Counted from the stretch's first letter, positions 1-7,321 are shown. The stretch: DNA of 18,051 nt from Phenylobacterium sp. CCH9-H3 (GCF_001557235.1 NZ_LSJI01000290.1:1-18051), one strand, 5' to 3'. Translations and numbers: made by a program. The notes: a model not told the origin generated them from the letters alone.

Positions 1-3
1 TTT

Positions 4-50
4 TTGCACGCCGATCACCCCACGAAGGGGGTGCCTATTGCACGCCGATC
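4..50. repeat. 13-bp direct repeat pair flanking a hairpin
   Basis: TTGCACGCCGATC occurs at 4-16 and again at 38-50, a period of 34 bp. Between the copies lies an inverted repeat, CACCCC (16-21) and GGGGTG (28-33), with a 6-nt loop. The unit interrupts the DUF4238 reading frame: the stop codon at 35-37 lies in the spacer, and 34 is not a multiple of three. It could be a small palindromic insertion, a tandem slippage product, or part of a recombination site cut by the window edge. Confidence 0.6.
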
Positions 51-442
51 CTCATTCCCAAACGCGCGATCGCGCCGTCCGAGAACGCGGAGAGGAGCTG
101 GGCCATCATGGCCCGAATGTGGGCCGTGCGAGTGGCCAGGTGCGCGACCAGCGGCGCGGCGATCGCGCTGGAGACGACCGTCCCAAGCGTGGCGGACCGG
201 AACGACGCCACATCCTTTTGCAGGTCTTGCTCAAGCTCCGTGATCTCGTCGTCCAGGGTCGGCTGCCCGTCGGCCGAACGGCGCGAGTAGAACCAGTCCT
301 CGACCCCGATGTCGCGAATCCCTACGAGCTTCGGCGTCTCGCCAAGCCGGTGAAGCCAGGCGCGTTCGCCCTCGTCACCTGGATCGGCGAGAAAGCCGCG
401 CTGGAGCAGCCGGGGCACATAGTGTTGGCGCTTGCCTGCCAT
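35..442 (-). pseudogene. DUF4238 family protein, truncated (N-terminal fragment)
   Basis: The 135-residue product begins with the family's signature, KRQHYVPRLLQRGF at residues 4-17, followed by WLHRLGE and an ED-WFYS segment near residues 48-53, as expected for DUF4238. Family members are usually about twice this long or more, so this looks like an N-terminal fragment. It stops at TAG (35-37), directly after one copy of a 13-bp direct repeat whose other copy lies 34 bp further on. Removing one repeat unit plus the spacer would let translation continue past the stop toward the window edge. No clear Shine-Dalgarno precedes the ATG at 442. The gene is divergent from the HTH/PIN pair. DUF4238 proteins have no firmly established function that I can state, though I believe they often occur in accessory or defence regions. 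Family call is fairly sure; broken status is inferred. Confidence 0.65.
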
Positions 443-472
443 GAGAGGACTTCGTCGGGAGTCTTTCAGTTA

Positions 473-501
473 TTGCAGTTAGACCTTTGACACCTTATCT
501 T
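473..501 (+). promoter_or_regulatory. Candidate promoter of the HTH/PIN operon
   Basis: The 77-bp divergent gap between the DUF4238 fragment and the HTH gene is clearly more AT-rich than its surroundings. TTGCAG (473-478) and TATCTT (496-501) are separated by 17 bp and fit a sigma-70-like -35/-10 pair. A TTGACA at 487-492 is a competing -35 but has no good -10 at proper distance. Autoregulation by the HTH protein at this site would be usual for a toxin-antitoxin pair but is inferred. Confidence 0.35.
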
Positions 502-519
502 GAGCGCAGGAGTTTTGTC

Positions 520-966
520 ATGACCGCCCACACGCTGCAGTTTGTGTCCTTCTCCGAGCAGGACCGCAGGAAGGTGGACGCCTTGCCGCGCCTAGGCGAC
601 ACCGACCAGGTCGAAGTCCATGTCCGGACCAAGGCCGGCCAGGAGCGAACGATCGCCCTGCCGCGCGCCGCCGTCTCGCTGATCGGGGCCATCTTCGATT
701 CCCTTGCACGCGGTGAGCGCGTGGCGGTCCTCTCCGAAGAAAAGGAGCTCTCGCCCAACGACGCTGCGGCGATGCTCGGCATCTCCCGGCCGCTCGTGGT
801 GCACCGCATGGACATCGGCGACCTCCCGTTCCGCTACGTTGGCAAACACCGTCGGGCCCGTCTCGTTGACGTCCTCGCCTTGAAAGCCAAGCTCGACGAG
901 CAGCGGAGCGCGCTGAAGGCCTTGGCCGAGGACACCGACGAACTCGCGAGGGGCTATGGCGTCTAG
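520..966 (+). CDS. Excisionase-type HTH protein, probable antitoxin of PIN toxin
   Basis: 148 residues from the ATG at 520, chosen because AGGAG (508-512) sits 7 nt upstream; an in-frame start at 487 lacks a ribosome binding site. A helix-turn-helix of the excisionase/MerR-like type covers about residues 77-121: LSPNDAAAMLGISRPLVVHR is followed by the wing-like GDLPFRYVGKHRRARLVDVL. The N-terminal ~70 residues resemble no domain I can name. The 3' end overlaps the PIN gene by 11 bp, so the two are probably translationally coupled. HTH proteins of this kind paired with PIN_3-type nucleases are a known toxin-antitoxin arrangement. The likely role is to neutralise the PIN protein and repress the shared promoter. 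Assignment to the HTH class is good; the antitoxin role comes from context. Confidence 0.8.
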   Translation: MTAHTLQFVSFSEQDRRKVDALPRLGDTDQVEVHVRTKAGQERTIALPRAAVSLIGAIFDSLARGERVAVLSEEKELSPNDAAAMLGISRPLVVHRMDIGDLPFRYVGKHRRARLVDVLALKAKLDEQRSALKALAEDTDELARGYGV

Positions 967-1534
967 CCCGCTGGTCGCGGTCTACGACGCCTGCGTCCTC
1001 TATCCCTTCCAGCTTCGCAATCTGCTCGTGCAGCTTGCGGCCGACCGGCTCGTGGACGCCCGCTGGAGCGACGACATCCACGATGAATGGATCCGCAACC
1101 TGCTCAAGAAAGAGCCGCGGCTCACGCGCGAGCGTCTCGAGCGCACCCGCGACCTGATGAACAGCGCCCTACCCAACGCCACGGTGACCGGCTATGCCGC
1201 GCGCATCCCGGGCATTTCCCTTCGCGACCCCGACGACCGACATGTGGTCGCCGCCGCCGTTGAAGGTGGAGCTCAGGTGATCGTCACCTGGAACGTGCGG
1301 GACTTCCCGGTCGCCGAGCTGAAGAAGCACGGGCTGCGGAAACTGAACCCGGACGCCTTCCTGATGGAGCTTCACGCAGCCCACCCCGACGCGGTGGCGA
1401 GCTCCGTCGAGAACGCTCGCCGCAATCTTACCGCCTCGAAGATCGCTGCGGCGGACTACCTGACCGTCCTCGAGCGGCAAAAGCTGAAGCGCTTCACTGC
1501 CATCTTGCGAGCGCGCGGATCCCCGGAAAGCTAG
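956..1534 (+). CDS. PIN domain protein (PIN_3-like), probable ribonuclease toxin
   Basis: 192 residues. The acidic residues expected of a PIN nuclease are visible: D11 in VYDACVLYP, E44 in DDIHDEW, the D91/D93/D94 cluster in LRDPDDRHVVAAA, and N113/D116 in TWNVRDF. The RDPDDRHV signature fits the PIN_3 group. Such proteins are metal-dependent RNases that cleave RNA when released from their antitoxin. The C-terminal ~50 residues (from about 140) are helical-looking and may contact the antitoxin. The start at 956 lies inside the end of the upstream HTH gene, supporting one operon. All key acids are present, so I expect an active enzyme; the target RNA cannot be read from the sequence. Confidence 0.85.
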   Translation: MASSPLVAVYDACVLYPFQLRNLLVQLAADRLVDARWSDDIHDEWIRNLLKKEPRLTRERLERTRDLMNSALPNATVTGYAARIPGISLRDPDDRHVVAAAVEGGAQVIVTWNVRDFPVAELKKHGLRKLNPDAFLMELHAAHPDAVASSVENARRNLTASKIAAADYLTVLERQKLKRFTAILRARGSPES

Positions 1535-1695
1535 GCGACAACGGGCATTGCTGCCACAACGGGCCCCTGGTCATCGGGGTGGGGGACGGATGCCTAACGG
1601 GTGCGAACAGGCGGCTGGGGACCTCGGGAGTCCGCTCGCCGCCCTTGCCGGCCAGGCCGGGACCTCGATGTCCCGTATGACCTAGCCACCACGAC
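1535..1695. other. Intergenic region upstream of the SIR2 gene
   Basis: 161 bp without a gene. ACAACGGGC occurs twice, at 1538-1546 and 1556-1564 (18-bp period), and the core AACGGG a third time at 1596-1601. A small inverted repeat, GGGAC (1659-1663) and GTCCC (1670-1674), lies just before the SIR2 start. I find no convincing -35/-10 pair. These could be operator elements, but nothing here is proven. Confidence 0.3.
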
Positions 1696-2889
1696 ATGCC
1701 TGCCCCGTCTGAACGCTGGATCCGCCTCGGGCCGGACTGCGCGCCAGTTCCGGAGCGGCTGCTGCTCGCGCACGCCCGCGGCCAGGTGCTCCTTATCACC
1801 GGCGCAGGCGTTTCCCTGCCTGCCGGACTTCCCGACTTTCGCCAGCTGGTTCTGGACGTCTATCGCCGCCTCGACACCTCCACCTACGCGGCGCTCAGCG
1901 CGACCGCCCCCGGCATGCAGGACGAACCGCCAGCCTCGACCCTGCTGCCCCCGCAGCAACGGGCAGAGGTCCTGCGCTACATGCGCGGCGACTACGACGT
2001 GGTGCTCGGCATGCTGGAGCGTCGGCTGGAAGGCGATCCCACCGGGCAGAGCATCGTGCGCAACGCGGTGACGGCGCGGCTGCGGGCCGGCGCGCCGCGA
2101 CCGGCCGCGATCCACCGCGCCATCATGCGCCTGTCGGACCGCGGCGGGGCTGTCGCTGTCGTCACCACCAACTTCGACGATCTGCTGGAGGCCGCAGTTC
2201 CGCGACGCGCCCGGCCGCAGACCTACGCCCTCGGCGCGATACCGCGCCCCACGCTGCGCCCCGAGTTCGACGGCGTGTTCCACATCCACGGGGCCCTGGC
2301 GGCGCACGCTAACCGCACCTCCGACCTGATCCTGACCGACCAGGACTTCGGCGAGTTCTACCTCCGCCGGCGGGTGGTCCCAGACTTCATCTATGACGCC
2401 GCGCGGCTGTTCCACCTAGTTCTCGTCGGCTACAGCGCCAACGACCCGCCTATGCGCTACCTGCTGAACGCGGTGGCGGCCGACGGCGCCCGATTCAGCG
2501 ACCTCAAGGAGCGGTTCACGTTTTTCGGCGCCCCACCTCCGGCTGATCCCGTTGCGCTCGACGATTGGCGCGGGCGCGGCATCACGCCCATTCCCTACGA
2601 CCAGGCCGACCAACACGACGAGCTCCGCCGGACGCTGGACCGCTGGGCCGAACTCTCCCCGATCAACGGCGCGCGCGTGACGGTGGACCGGACGCTTCGC
2701 CGGATGATCCGCCGTCCCCGCCATGCCGCCACGGAGGCGGACCAAGACCTCTTCGACCACCTTTTCCGGCGAAGCGATCACAACGAGCGGCTTCGGCTCG
2801 CCCGGCTGCTCGGCGCGGCCGGCGCCGATCTGGGCTGGCTGGACGCGATCGCAGCCGTGGGTCGCGAGCCTGTGGGCGGCGGGCCATGA
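1696..2889 (+). CDS. SIR2-like (SIR2_2) NAD-dependent protein, probable NADase effector
   Basis: 397 residues. SIR2 hallmarks appear in order: GAGVS at 36-40 followed by LPAGLPDFR (NAD-binding loop), TTNFDDLLE with N159, FHIHGAL with H196 and H198, and GYSANDPP at 245-252. This matches the SIR2-like enzymes of prokaryotic defence systems (for example Thoeris ThsA, DSR, SIR2-HerA, SIR2-pAgo), where the domain depletes NAD+ rather than deacetylating. The putative catalytic Asn and His are present. The C-terminal ~120 residues (from about 280) match no domain I can name. An in-frame stop at 1678-1680 leaves the ATG at 1696 as the first possible start; no good Shine-Dalgarno is visible. The stop overlaps the next gene's start in ATGA (2886-2889), indicating translational coupling with the large partner. 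The defence role is inferred. Confidence 0.85.
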   Translation: MPAPSERWIRLGPDCAPVPERLLLAHARGQVLLITGAGVSLPAGLPDFRQLVLDVYRRLDTSTYAALSATAPGMQDEPPASTLLPPQQRAEVLRYMRGDYDVVLGMLERRLEGDPTGQSIVRNAVTARLRAGAPRPAAIHRAIMRLSDRGGAVAVVTTNFDDLLEAAVPRRARPQTYALGAIPRPTLRPEFDGVFHIHGALAAHANRTSDLILTDQDFGEFYLRRRVVPDFIYDAARLFHLVLVGYSANDPPMRYLLNAVAADGARFSDLKERFTFFGAPPPADPVALDDWRGRGITPIPYDQADQHDELRRTLDRWAELSPINGARVTVDRTLRRMIRRPRHAATEADQDLFDHLFRRSDHNERLRLARLLGAAGADLGWLDAIAAVGREPVGGGP

Positions 2890-5597
2890 TCGATCCCCGC
2901 TGGCTCGCCTTCGACGGCCGAGAGCGCGACCTGTTCCAGCTGACGGTGGCGTTCCTCGAAGGCCGCATCGCCGAGCCGGAAACCCTCCGCTGGACGCTGG
3001 GCTTGGCTGCGCACGAGGGCGTTCGGCGGGCCGCCGCGCTCGAGGCCGTCGACCGCGCCGTCGACGCCGGCCTGGCGGAGCCATGGCGGTCGGCGTGGCG
3101 GCTGGTCGAGGAGGCGTGGCGGGAGCCCGCGAGACCGCGCAACGCGGCGCATATGGCCGCGGTGCGCATCCAGGAGCGCCTGAAAGAGGGCGACCTCTCC
3201 GGCACGCTCATCGAGGAGATCGTCGACCTCGTGCGGCCGCGGCTGGCGGTCGCCGCGGGCCGGGGCCTCGCGGGCCGTCGGCGGCGCTGGAGACCCCGTC
3301 GGCTGACCGACCTCGTCCACGCGTCGCTCACAAGCGGCGCGTTGATCACCCCGGCGGAGGCAGGCCTCGATCGCGTCGGCGACGCCGGGTTCTTGGCCGA
3401 GCTCGCCCGTCGGCTCGAGGATGCCGTCCTCAGCGGCTTGGCCGCGGCGCGGCGGTTCGGCTGGGACGGCCGCACGCCCTATGGCCTCGGCCTTCCCGAT
3501 CGCATTGCGCTCATTCCCGTGTGCCAGGAGAACGCGCGAGACGACGTGGACGAGCACGCCACCGGCCTCGCCCCGGCGCTCAAGCTGCTGCACGCGATCC
3601 TGCGCCAAGTGGTGGACCAGCACCCTGCGACGGTAGCCGCCTTCGCCGCGCGCCTGAAGGAAGGCGGCACTCTGGTGGAAGCCCGGCTGTGGGCTGCTTT
3701 GGCGGTCGATCGAAGGCTCGCGACCCCCGAAGAGGTGGGCGAGGCGCTGGCGGACGCCGACGAGCGCCGCTTCTGGGGCGTACACACCATCCCCGAGCTC
3801 GCGGAGCTTCGCGCCGTGCGGTTCGGCGAACTCACGCCGCCTCGGCAGGCGTGGCTAGTCAGGCGGATCATGCGCGGCCCACCGCGGTCGATCTGGCCCA
3901 AGGACGTGGAGGCCGACCGCCTCGCCGAAGCGCGGCGGTACTGGATCGCCCGTGAGCTCCGACGCCTGCAGGTGGCCGGTCACGCGCTGCCGGCCGCGGA
4001 GGACGCCTGGCTCGCCGCGCAACTCGCGGAGTTCCAGGACCTGGCGACCAGCACCCGCCTGGACGAGGGGTTTCCCGGAACCTACGAGGCCTTCGACATT
4101 CCGCCCCCGGGCGACGACGGCTACGACCTCATCTCGGGCCGGGAACGCCTGGAACGGCTCGAGCAGGCGCTTCGCGCGACGCGCGTGGGCTGGGGCGACG
4201 ATCCGGCCGACCGCGCGGCGAGTTGGATCGGCGACTCGCGCAACGCCCTGTTGCTCATCGCCGACCTGGAGTCCCGCCCTGCCGGCGCTCGCGACTACCC
4301 CGAGGTGTGGGACCGCTTCGGTTGGCGGCATCATCCCGCTGCGGAGCCGGGGGGCGGCCGGAACCTCGACGACGAGGCCCGTCGCGTCGTGGCGCTGCTC
4401 CAAGGCGTCGGAGACGCCACGCTGGAAGCCGCGGTCGACGGCCTCAGCGACTGGCTTTCCGACTGGCGTAGCCAGGCCGCGGGCCATCCCCACTTCGCGT
4501 CGCTGTGGCGACGCTTGTGGCCTTACGCCGTCGCCAGGACCAACCGCGAGCAGCCGGAGGAGGAGACGCCCCGGCTCGACGTGATCGTGCGGGGCGGGGC
4601 CGACGCCGAACCGCGAGACCTCGACACCTACAACACGGCGGCCGGAAAGATGGTCGGAGCCTTCCTCGCGCTGTGTCCGAACCTGACCGAGGTGGACCAA
4701 GCCTTCCCGCCCGACGCGCCGCAGACCGAGCTGCGGGAGCTTCTGGTCGCGGAAACCGGCCGCGCGGGCCTAGTGGTGAAGCACCGGCTTGCCGAGCATC
4801 TCTCATACTTCATGAAGGCGGACGCGGCTTGGACGCGCGCCAGCCTCCTCCCCCCCCTGACCGACGAGGGTGAGGACGCCCTGGCCCTCTGGAACGCCGT
4901 CGCGCGCCGTGCCCTCTCTCCAGGCGTGCTCGAATTTCTCGCACCGTTCATGCTTCAGCGCGCCGTCGATCCGCGCCTCGGCCGCGAGACGCGGCAGCGG
5001 CTAGCGTTCCGGCTGGTGGTCGATTGCCTACACGCCTTGCGGGAACGCCGGGAGCCCTGGGCGCCGCGCCCGGAACTCCAGCACATGCTCCGTTCCCTGG
5101 ACGAGGAGGTCCGCGCCCACGCCGCGGAGGCGCCGCAACGCTTCCTGCGCGATGTGGCGCAACCTGGCGGGCCGACGCCGGAGGCTCTGTTCGACGACGC
5201 GGTCGCGCCGTTCCTCGCCGAGATCTGGCCGCAGGAGCGCTCTCTCTCCACCCCAGGTGTCAGCCGCGCGTTCGCCGATCTGCCGGCCACAGCCGGCGAC
5301 CGGTTCGCGGCCGCCGTGGACGCCGTGGAGCGCTTCCTGGTCCCCTTCGACTGCTGGTCGCTGATCGACTATGGCCTGTACGGTGCCGACGAGATGCAGA
5401 CGCCGCGGCTGGCGATGATCGACACGCCAGCGAAGGCCGAGGCTCTGCTTCGGCTGCTCGACCGCACGGTGGGCGCCAGCCCGGGCGCGGTCGTCCCCCA
5501 TGGCCTCTCTTCGGCGCTCCAGCAGATCCGCGCGGTCGCGCCCAAGCTTGCCGAGCGGCCCGACTTCCGTCGCCTTGCGACGGCTGCCCGGCTCTGA
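2886..5597 (+). CDS. Large uncharacterised protein coupled to SIR2 gene
   Basis: 903 residues from the ATG that overlaps the SIR2 stop. The frame stays open further upstream but only as a shadow of the SIR2 gene. I recognise no catalytic motif: no Walker A, HNH, PLD or TIR signature. The protein looks mostly alpha-helical and may be built of helical repeats. Visible features are an arginine-rich patch at R131-R139, tryptophan-rich segments, a proline/glycine-rich break near 395-405, and a conserved-looking C-terminal stretch YGLYG at 829-833. SIR2-like proteins in defence operons often act with a large sensor or regulator; coupling and size suggest that role, so this one may detect an invader and activate the NADase. 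A relation to the DUF4020-type regions found in some long SIR2 proteins is possible but cannot be tested here. The function is otherwise unknown. Confidence 0.8.
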   Translation: MIDPRWLAFDGRERDLFQLTVAFLEGRIAEPETLRWTLGLAAHEGVRRAAALEAVDRAVDAGLAEPWRSAWRLVEEAWREPARPRNAAHMAAVRIQERLKEGDLSGTLIEEIVDLVRPRLAVAAGRGLAGRRRRWRPRRLTDLVHASLTSGALITPAEAGLDRVGDAGFLAELARRLEDAVLSGLAAARRFGWDGRTPYGLGLPDRIALIPVCQENARDDVDEHATGLAPALKLLHAILRQVVDQHPATVAAFAARLKEGGTLVEARLWAALAVDRRLATPEEVGEALADADERRFWGVHTIPELAELRAVRFGELTPPRQAWLVRRIMRGPPRSIWPKDVEADRLAEARRYWIARELRRLQVAGHALPAAEDAWLAAQLAEFQDLATSTRLDEGFPGTYEAFDIPPPGDDGYDLISGRERLERLEQALRATRVGWGDDPADRAASWIGDSRNALLLIADLESRPAGARDYPEVWDRFGWRHHPAAEPGGGRNLDDEARRVVALLQGVGDATLEAAVDGLSDWLSDWRSQAAGHPHFASLWRRLWPYAVARTNREQPEEETPRLDVIVRGGADAEPRDLDTYNTAAGKMVGAFLALCPNLTEVDQAFPPDAPQTELRELLVAETGRAGLVVKHRLAEHLSYFMKADAAWTRASLLPPLTDEGEDALALWNAVARRALSPGVLEFLAPFMLQRAVDPRLGRETRQRLAFRLVVDCLHALRERREPWAPRPELQHMLRSLDEEVRAHAAEAPQRFLRDVAQPGGPTPEALFDDAVAPFLAEIWPQERSLSTPGVSRAFADLPATAGDRFAAAVDAVERFLVPFDCWSLIDYGLYGADEMQTPRLAMIDTPAKAEALLRLLDRTVGASPGAVVPHGLSSALQQIRAVAPKLAERPDFRRLATAARL

Positions 5598-5608
5598 GGC
5601 CGCTGGTT

Positions 5609-5662
5609 CTCGCCGATAGGCGAGCTACAGTCCAAGCCCGGCGATGAACCAGCGAAGGTTCA
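5609..5662. terminator. Two hairpins after the SIR2 operon
   Basis: CTCGCC (5609-5614) and GGCGAG (5619-5624) form a perfect 6-bp stem with a GATA loop, 11 nt past the stop of the large gene. TGAACC (5645-5650) and GGTTCA (5657-5662) form a second 6-bp stem. The second is flanked by GCCCGGC at 5636-5642 and 5664-5670. No T-run follows either stem, so these are weak terminator candidates or protein-binding sites. Confidence 0.35.
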
Positions 5663-5726
5663 CGCCCGGCAGTATTCGGTCTCAATCCGGAGCGACGGTT
5701 GCATCCGTGCTAGCCTAAATCCCGCC

Positions 5727-6572
5727 ATGGCCGAATACGACTGGGATGCTCTCTCGCAAGCCGAGGGAGACTTCATGCAGCAGGTGCTCGCTGAAATGGA
5801 CGGCGCCGCGTGGGCGCGCCCACTGGTCGAAGCGCTGGAGAAAGCCGGCGGCATTTGCCGTGAGAACAAGTCCTTCCTATTCGAGCTGCGCTTCGCGCGT
5901 GCGCTCATGCTGGCGGGGCTCGAACCTGCATACGAAGTCCAGGGCGAAGGACTGTCTACCATCGACTTCGGCGTCACCTGCCAAGGTCAAGCATGGCGCA
6001 TTGAACTGCTCCGCCTCGCCGAAACAAAGGCAGCGATTGCCGCCACCAGGGAGGAAAACGACGAGAAGGGAGCGGTATGGTCAGAGCGCGTCCTCTCAAG
6101 CCATGCGGACGATATGAGGCAATCGACTGAGGGAGAGACGCTGAAGGCGATCGAGCGCATCTGTCAGAAGTGCGAGCGCAACGGCGCGCCGCACAAATTC
6201 CCGATACCCGATGGCGCCTACAACGTCCTGCTCGTCGACGTCCGAACGTTCCTCCACGGAGGCGACGTGCACGATCGCCTTCACATCGCTCTCGGCGCCG
6301 ACCACGTTGCTCAGCAGTGGCGCCTGGCGTGGGAAGGAAAGCCGATCACTGGCGTCTTCGACTCCGCGACGACTCTCAAGGGCGCGAAAGAGGCCCGCGA
6401 GCGGTTGCATTTCGTCGGCTTCGTGAACGAAACGAAGTTTGGCCCGGGCTCAATGGCGGATGCGACCCAACTCGTCGCAAATCCCCACCTGTTCGAGACT
6501 GCGGAAGACGCCAAGGCCGCAGTGGCGGCCTGGCCATTGCCAAAGGTCGAGATTTTGAACTTGAAGCTCTGA
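5727..6572 (+). CDS. Uncharacterised protein with nuclease-like residue pattern
   Basis: 281 residues. I cannot assign a named family, although the layout resembles uncharacterised proteins I associate with accessory regions. Residues 48-97 show E53 in FELRFARAL, then a Tyr-Glu strand (AYEVQGE), D80 in TIDFGV and E93 in WRIELLRL. This alternation is reminiscent of a PD-(D/E)xK fold, but the usual Lys after the last acid is replaced (E-L-L), so a catalytic role is doubtful. Later segments include DGAYNVLLVDVR and the C-terminal NPHLFETAEDAKAAVAAWPL. Codon use is visibly less GC-rich than in the upstream genes, which hints at separate acquisition. No Shine-Dalgarno precedes the ATG. A CTAAAT 7 nt upstream could be a -10 of a leaderless transcript. 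Membership in the SIR2 operon is uncertain because a hairpin-containing gap of 129 bp intervenes. Confidence 0.75.
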   Translation: MAEYDWDALSQAEGDFMQQVLAEMDGAAWARPLVEALEKAGGICRENKSFLFELRFARALMLAGLEPAYEVQGEGLSTIDFGVTCQGQAWRIELLRLAETKAAIAATREENDEKGAVWSERVLSSHADDMRQSTEGETLKAIERICQKCERNGAPHKFPIPDGAYNVLLVDVRTFLHGGDVHDRLHIALGADHVAQQWRLAWEGKPITGVFDSATTLKGAKEARERLHFVGFVNETKFGPGSMADATQLVANPHLFETAEDAKAAVAAWPLPKVEILNLKL

Positions 6573-6847
6573 TTGGGACACTTGGCGCAGTGCTGAAGCC
6601 GATGGGCTCGGTTGCCTTGGTGCACGGCCCAAGCCGCGCTGGAAGCAGACCTTTTGAACGTCGCCTCAGAGTCAAACCGCGTCACTACGCGGAGCCGGCA
6701 GGGCGAGACGTCGGTCGTGCTCATACTTGGCGGTGTCGCTCTGGAGGGTCAGCGTCTTCCAGCGCCTGAGCGTCACGGTCGATTGGGCGCCGCTGAGGCG
6801 CGATCCCCAGCGCCTGGACGCCACCCCCGCCGAGGCTTGTGATTTCT
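6573..6847. other. Intergenic region with no recognised gene
   Basis: 275 bp between the 281-residue gene and the convergent repeat-protein gene. Short open frames exist on both strands, but none has a ribosome binding site or a recognisable protein. I see no clear terminator, tRNA or repeat here. It may be decayed coding sequence. Confidence 0.4.
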
Positions 6848-7096
6848 CTAGCGGCGGCTTTTGCCGGGGCGTTGCGTCAAGGCCGATCCCGCTGCGCTCT
6901 TGGCCGCTTTCGAAGCAGTTGGGCTCGACAGGACCTTCGCGGCCTTGGACGCGGCCGCCTTGCTGGTGACTTCCGTGCTGCCCCGCTGGGTCAGCGCCGA
7001 GCCGGCAGCGCTCTTCGCCGCCGGGGTGGATTTGGGGTTGCTCAACGCCTTCGCGGCAGCGGTAGCTGCTTTCCGACTGGTCTTCTCGTTGGCCAT
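6848..7096 (-). CDS. Small Ala/Ser/Lys-rich repeat protein
   Basis: 82 residues, starting at the ATG whose upstream GGGAGG lies about 6 nt away, a strong ribosome binding site. The protein is two imperfect copies (about residues 6-38 and 44-76) of a unit with pattern K-A-A-x-x-A-A-K-x-L-S-x-P, then A-K-S-A-A-G-S-A-L-T-Q-R. It has no cysteines or aromatics and is strongly basic. Small conserved proteins of this type, of unknown function, are known to me from mobile elements and genomes of Proteobacteria. The basic, helix-prone composition would suit nucleic-acid binding, but that is speculation. The same frame remains open upstream and carries a third unit, described separately. Confidence 0.75.
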   Translation of the reverse strand: MANEKTSRKAATAAAKALSNPKSTPAAKSAAGSALTQRGSTEVTSKAAASKAAKVLSSPTASKAAKSAAGSALTQRPGKSRR

Positions 7097-7321
7097 GTTC
7101 GCCCTCCCGGCCGGGACCAAAGCCAGAACATGGTGAGGCTTGCTCGGCGTCGCAAGCGTTGCGCCGCTGGCGCGGGAGGAGACCCGCTGCGTCAGGACCG
7201 AAGCCGCCGCGGACTTGGCCGATTTCGAGGCTTTCGGGCTGCTCAGCACGCGCCCGGCGGCGCTCTTGAGCCCGGCGGAAGGACTCTTGCTAACCTCCAG
7301 GACGGAACGCTGGCTCGACAC
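7097..7321 (-). other. In-frame third repeat unit upstream of the Ala/Ser/Lys protein
   Basis: The reading frame of the 82-residue protein continues without a stop toward higher coordinates. At roughly 7186-7293 it encodes another repeat unit ending in AKSAAASVLTQR. No ATG is available; GTG codons at 7321 and 7330 are possible starts but lack a good Shine-Dalgarno and overlap the end of the phosphoribosyltransferase gene. Either a longer three-unit protein starts at a GTG by coupling to the upstream gene, or this is a former gene fused in frame to its duplicate. Confidence 0.45.

Noticed and set aside
4..50. CRISPR repeat or attachment site at the left edge
   Set aside because: Only two copies of a 13-bp word are present, with a 21-bp spacer and no array. 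No integrase or tRNA gene is visible, so an att call cannot be supported.
2565..2885. Upstream extension of the 903-residue protein by 107 codons
   Set aside because: The extension lies inside the SIR2 gene in another frame and is Arg/Pro-rich. The ATG overlapping the SIR2 stop gives a natural coupled start.
6612..6842. Short plus-strand frame between the 281-residue gene and the repeat-protein gene
   Set aside because: Non-ATG start, no ribosome binding site, Arg/Pro-rich product with no recognisable pattern.
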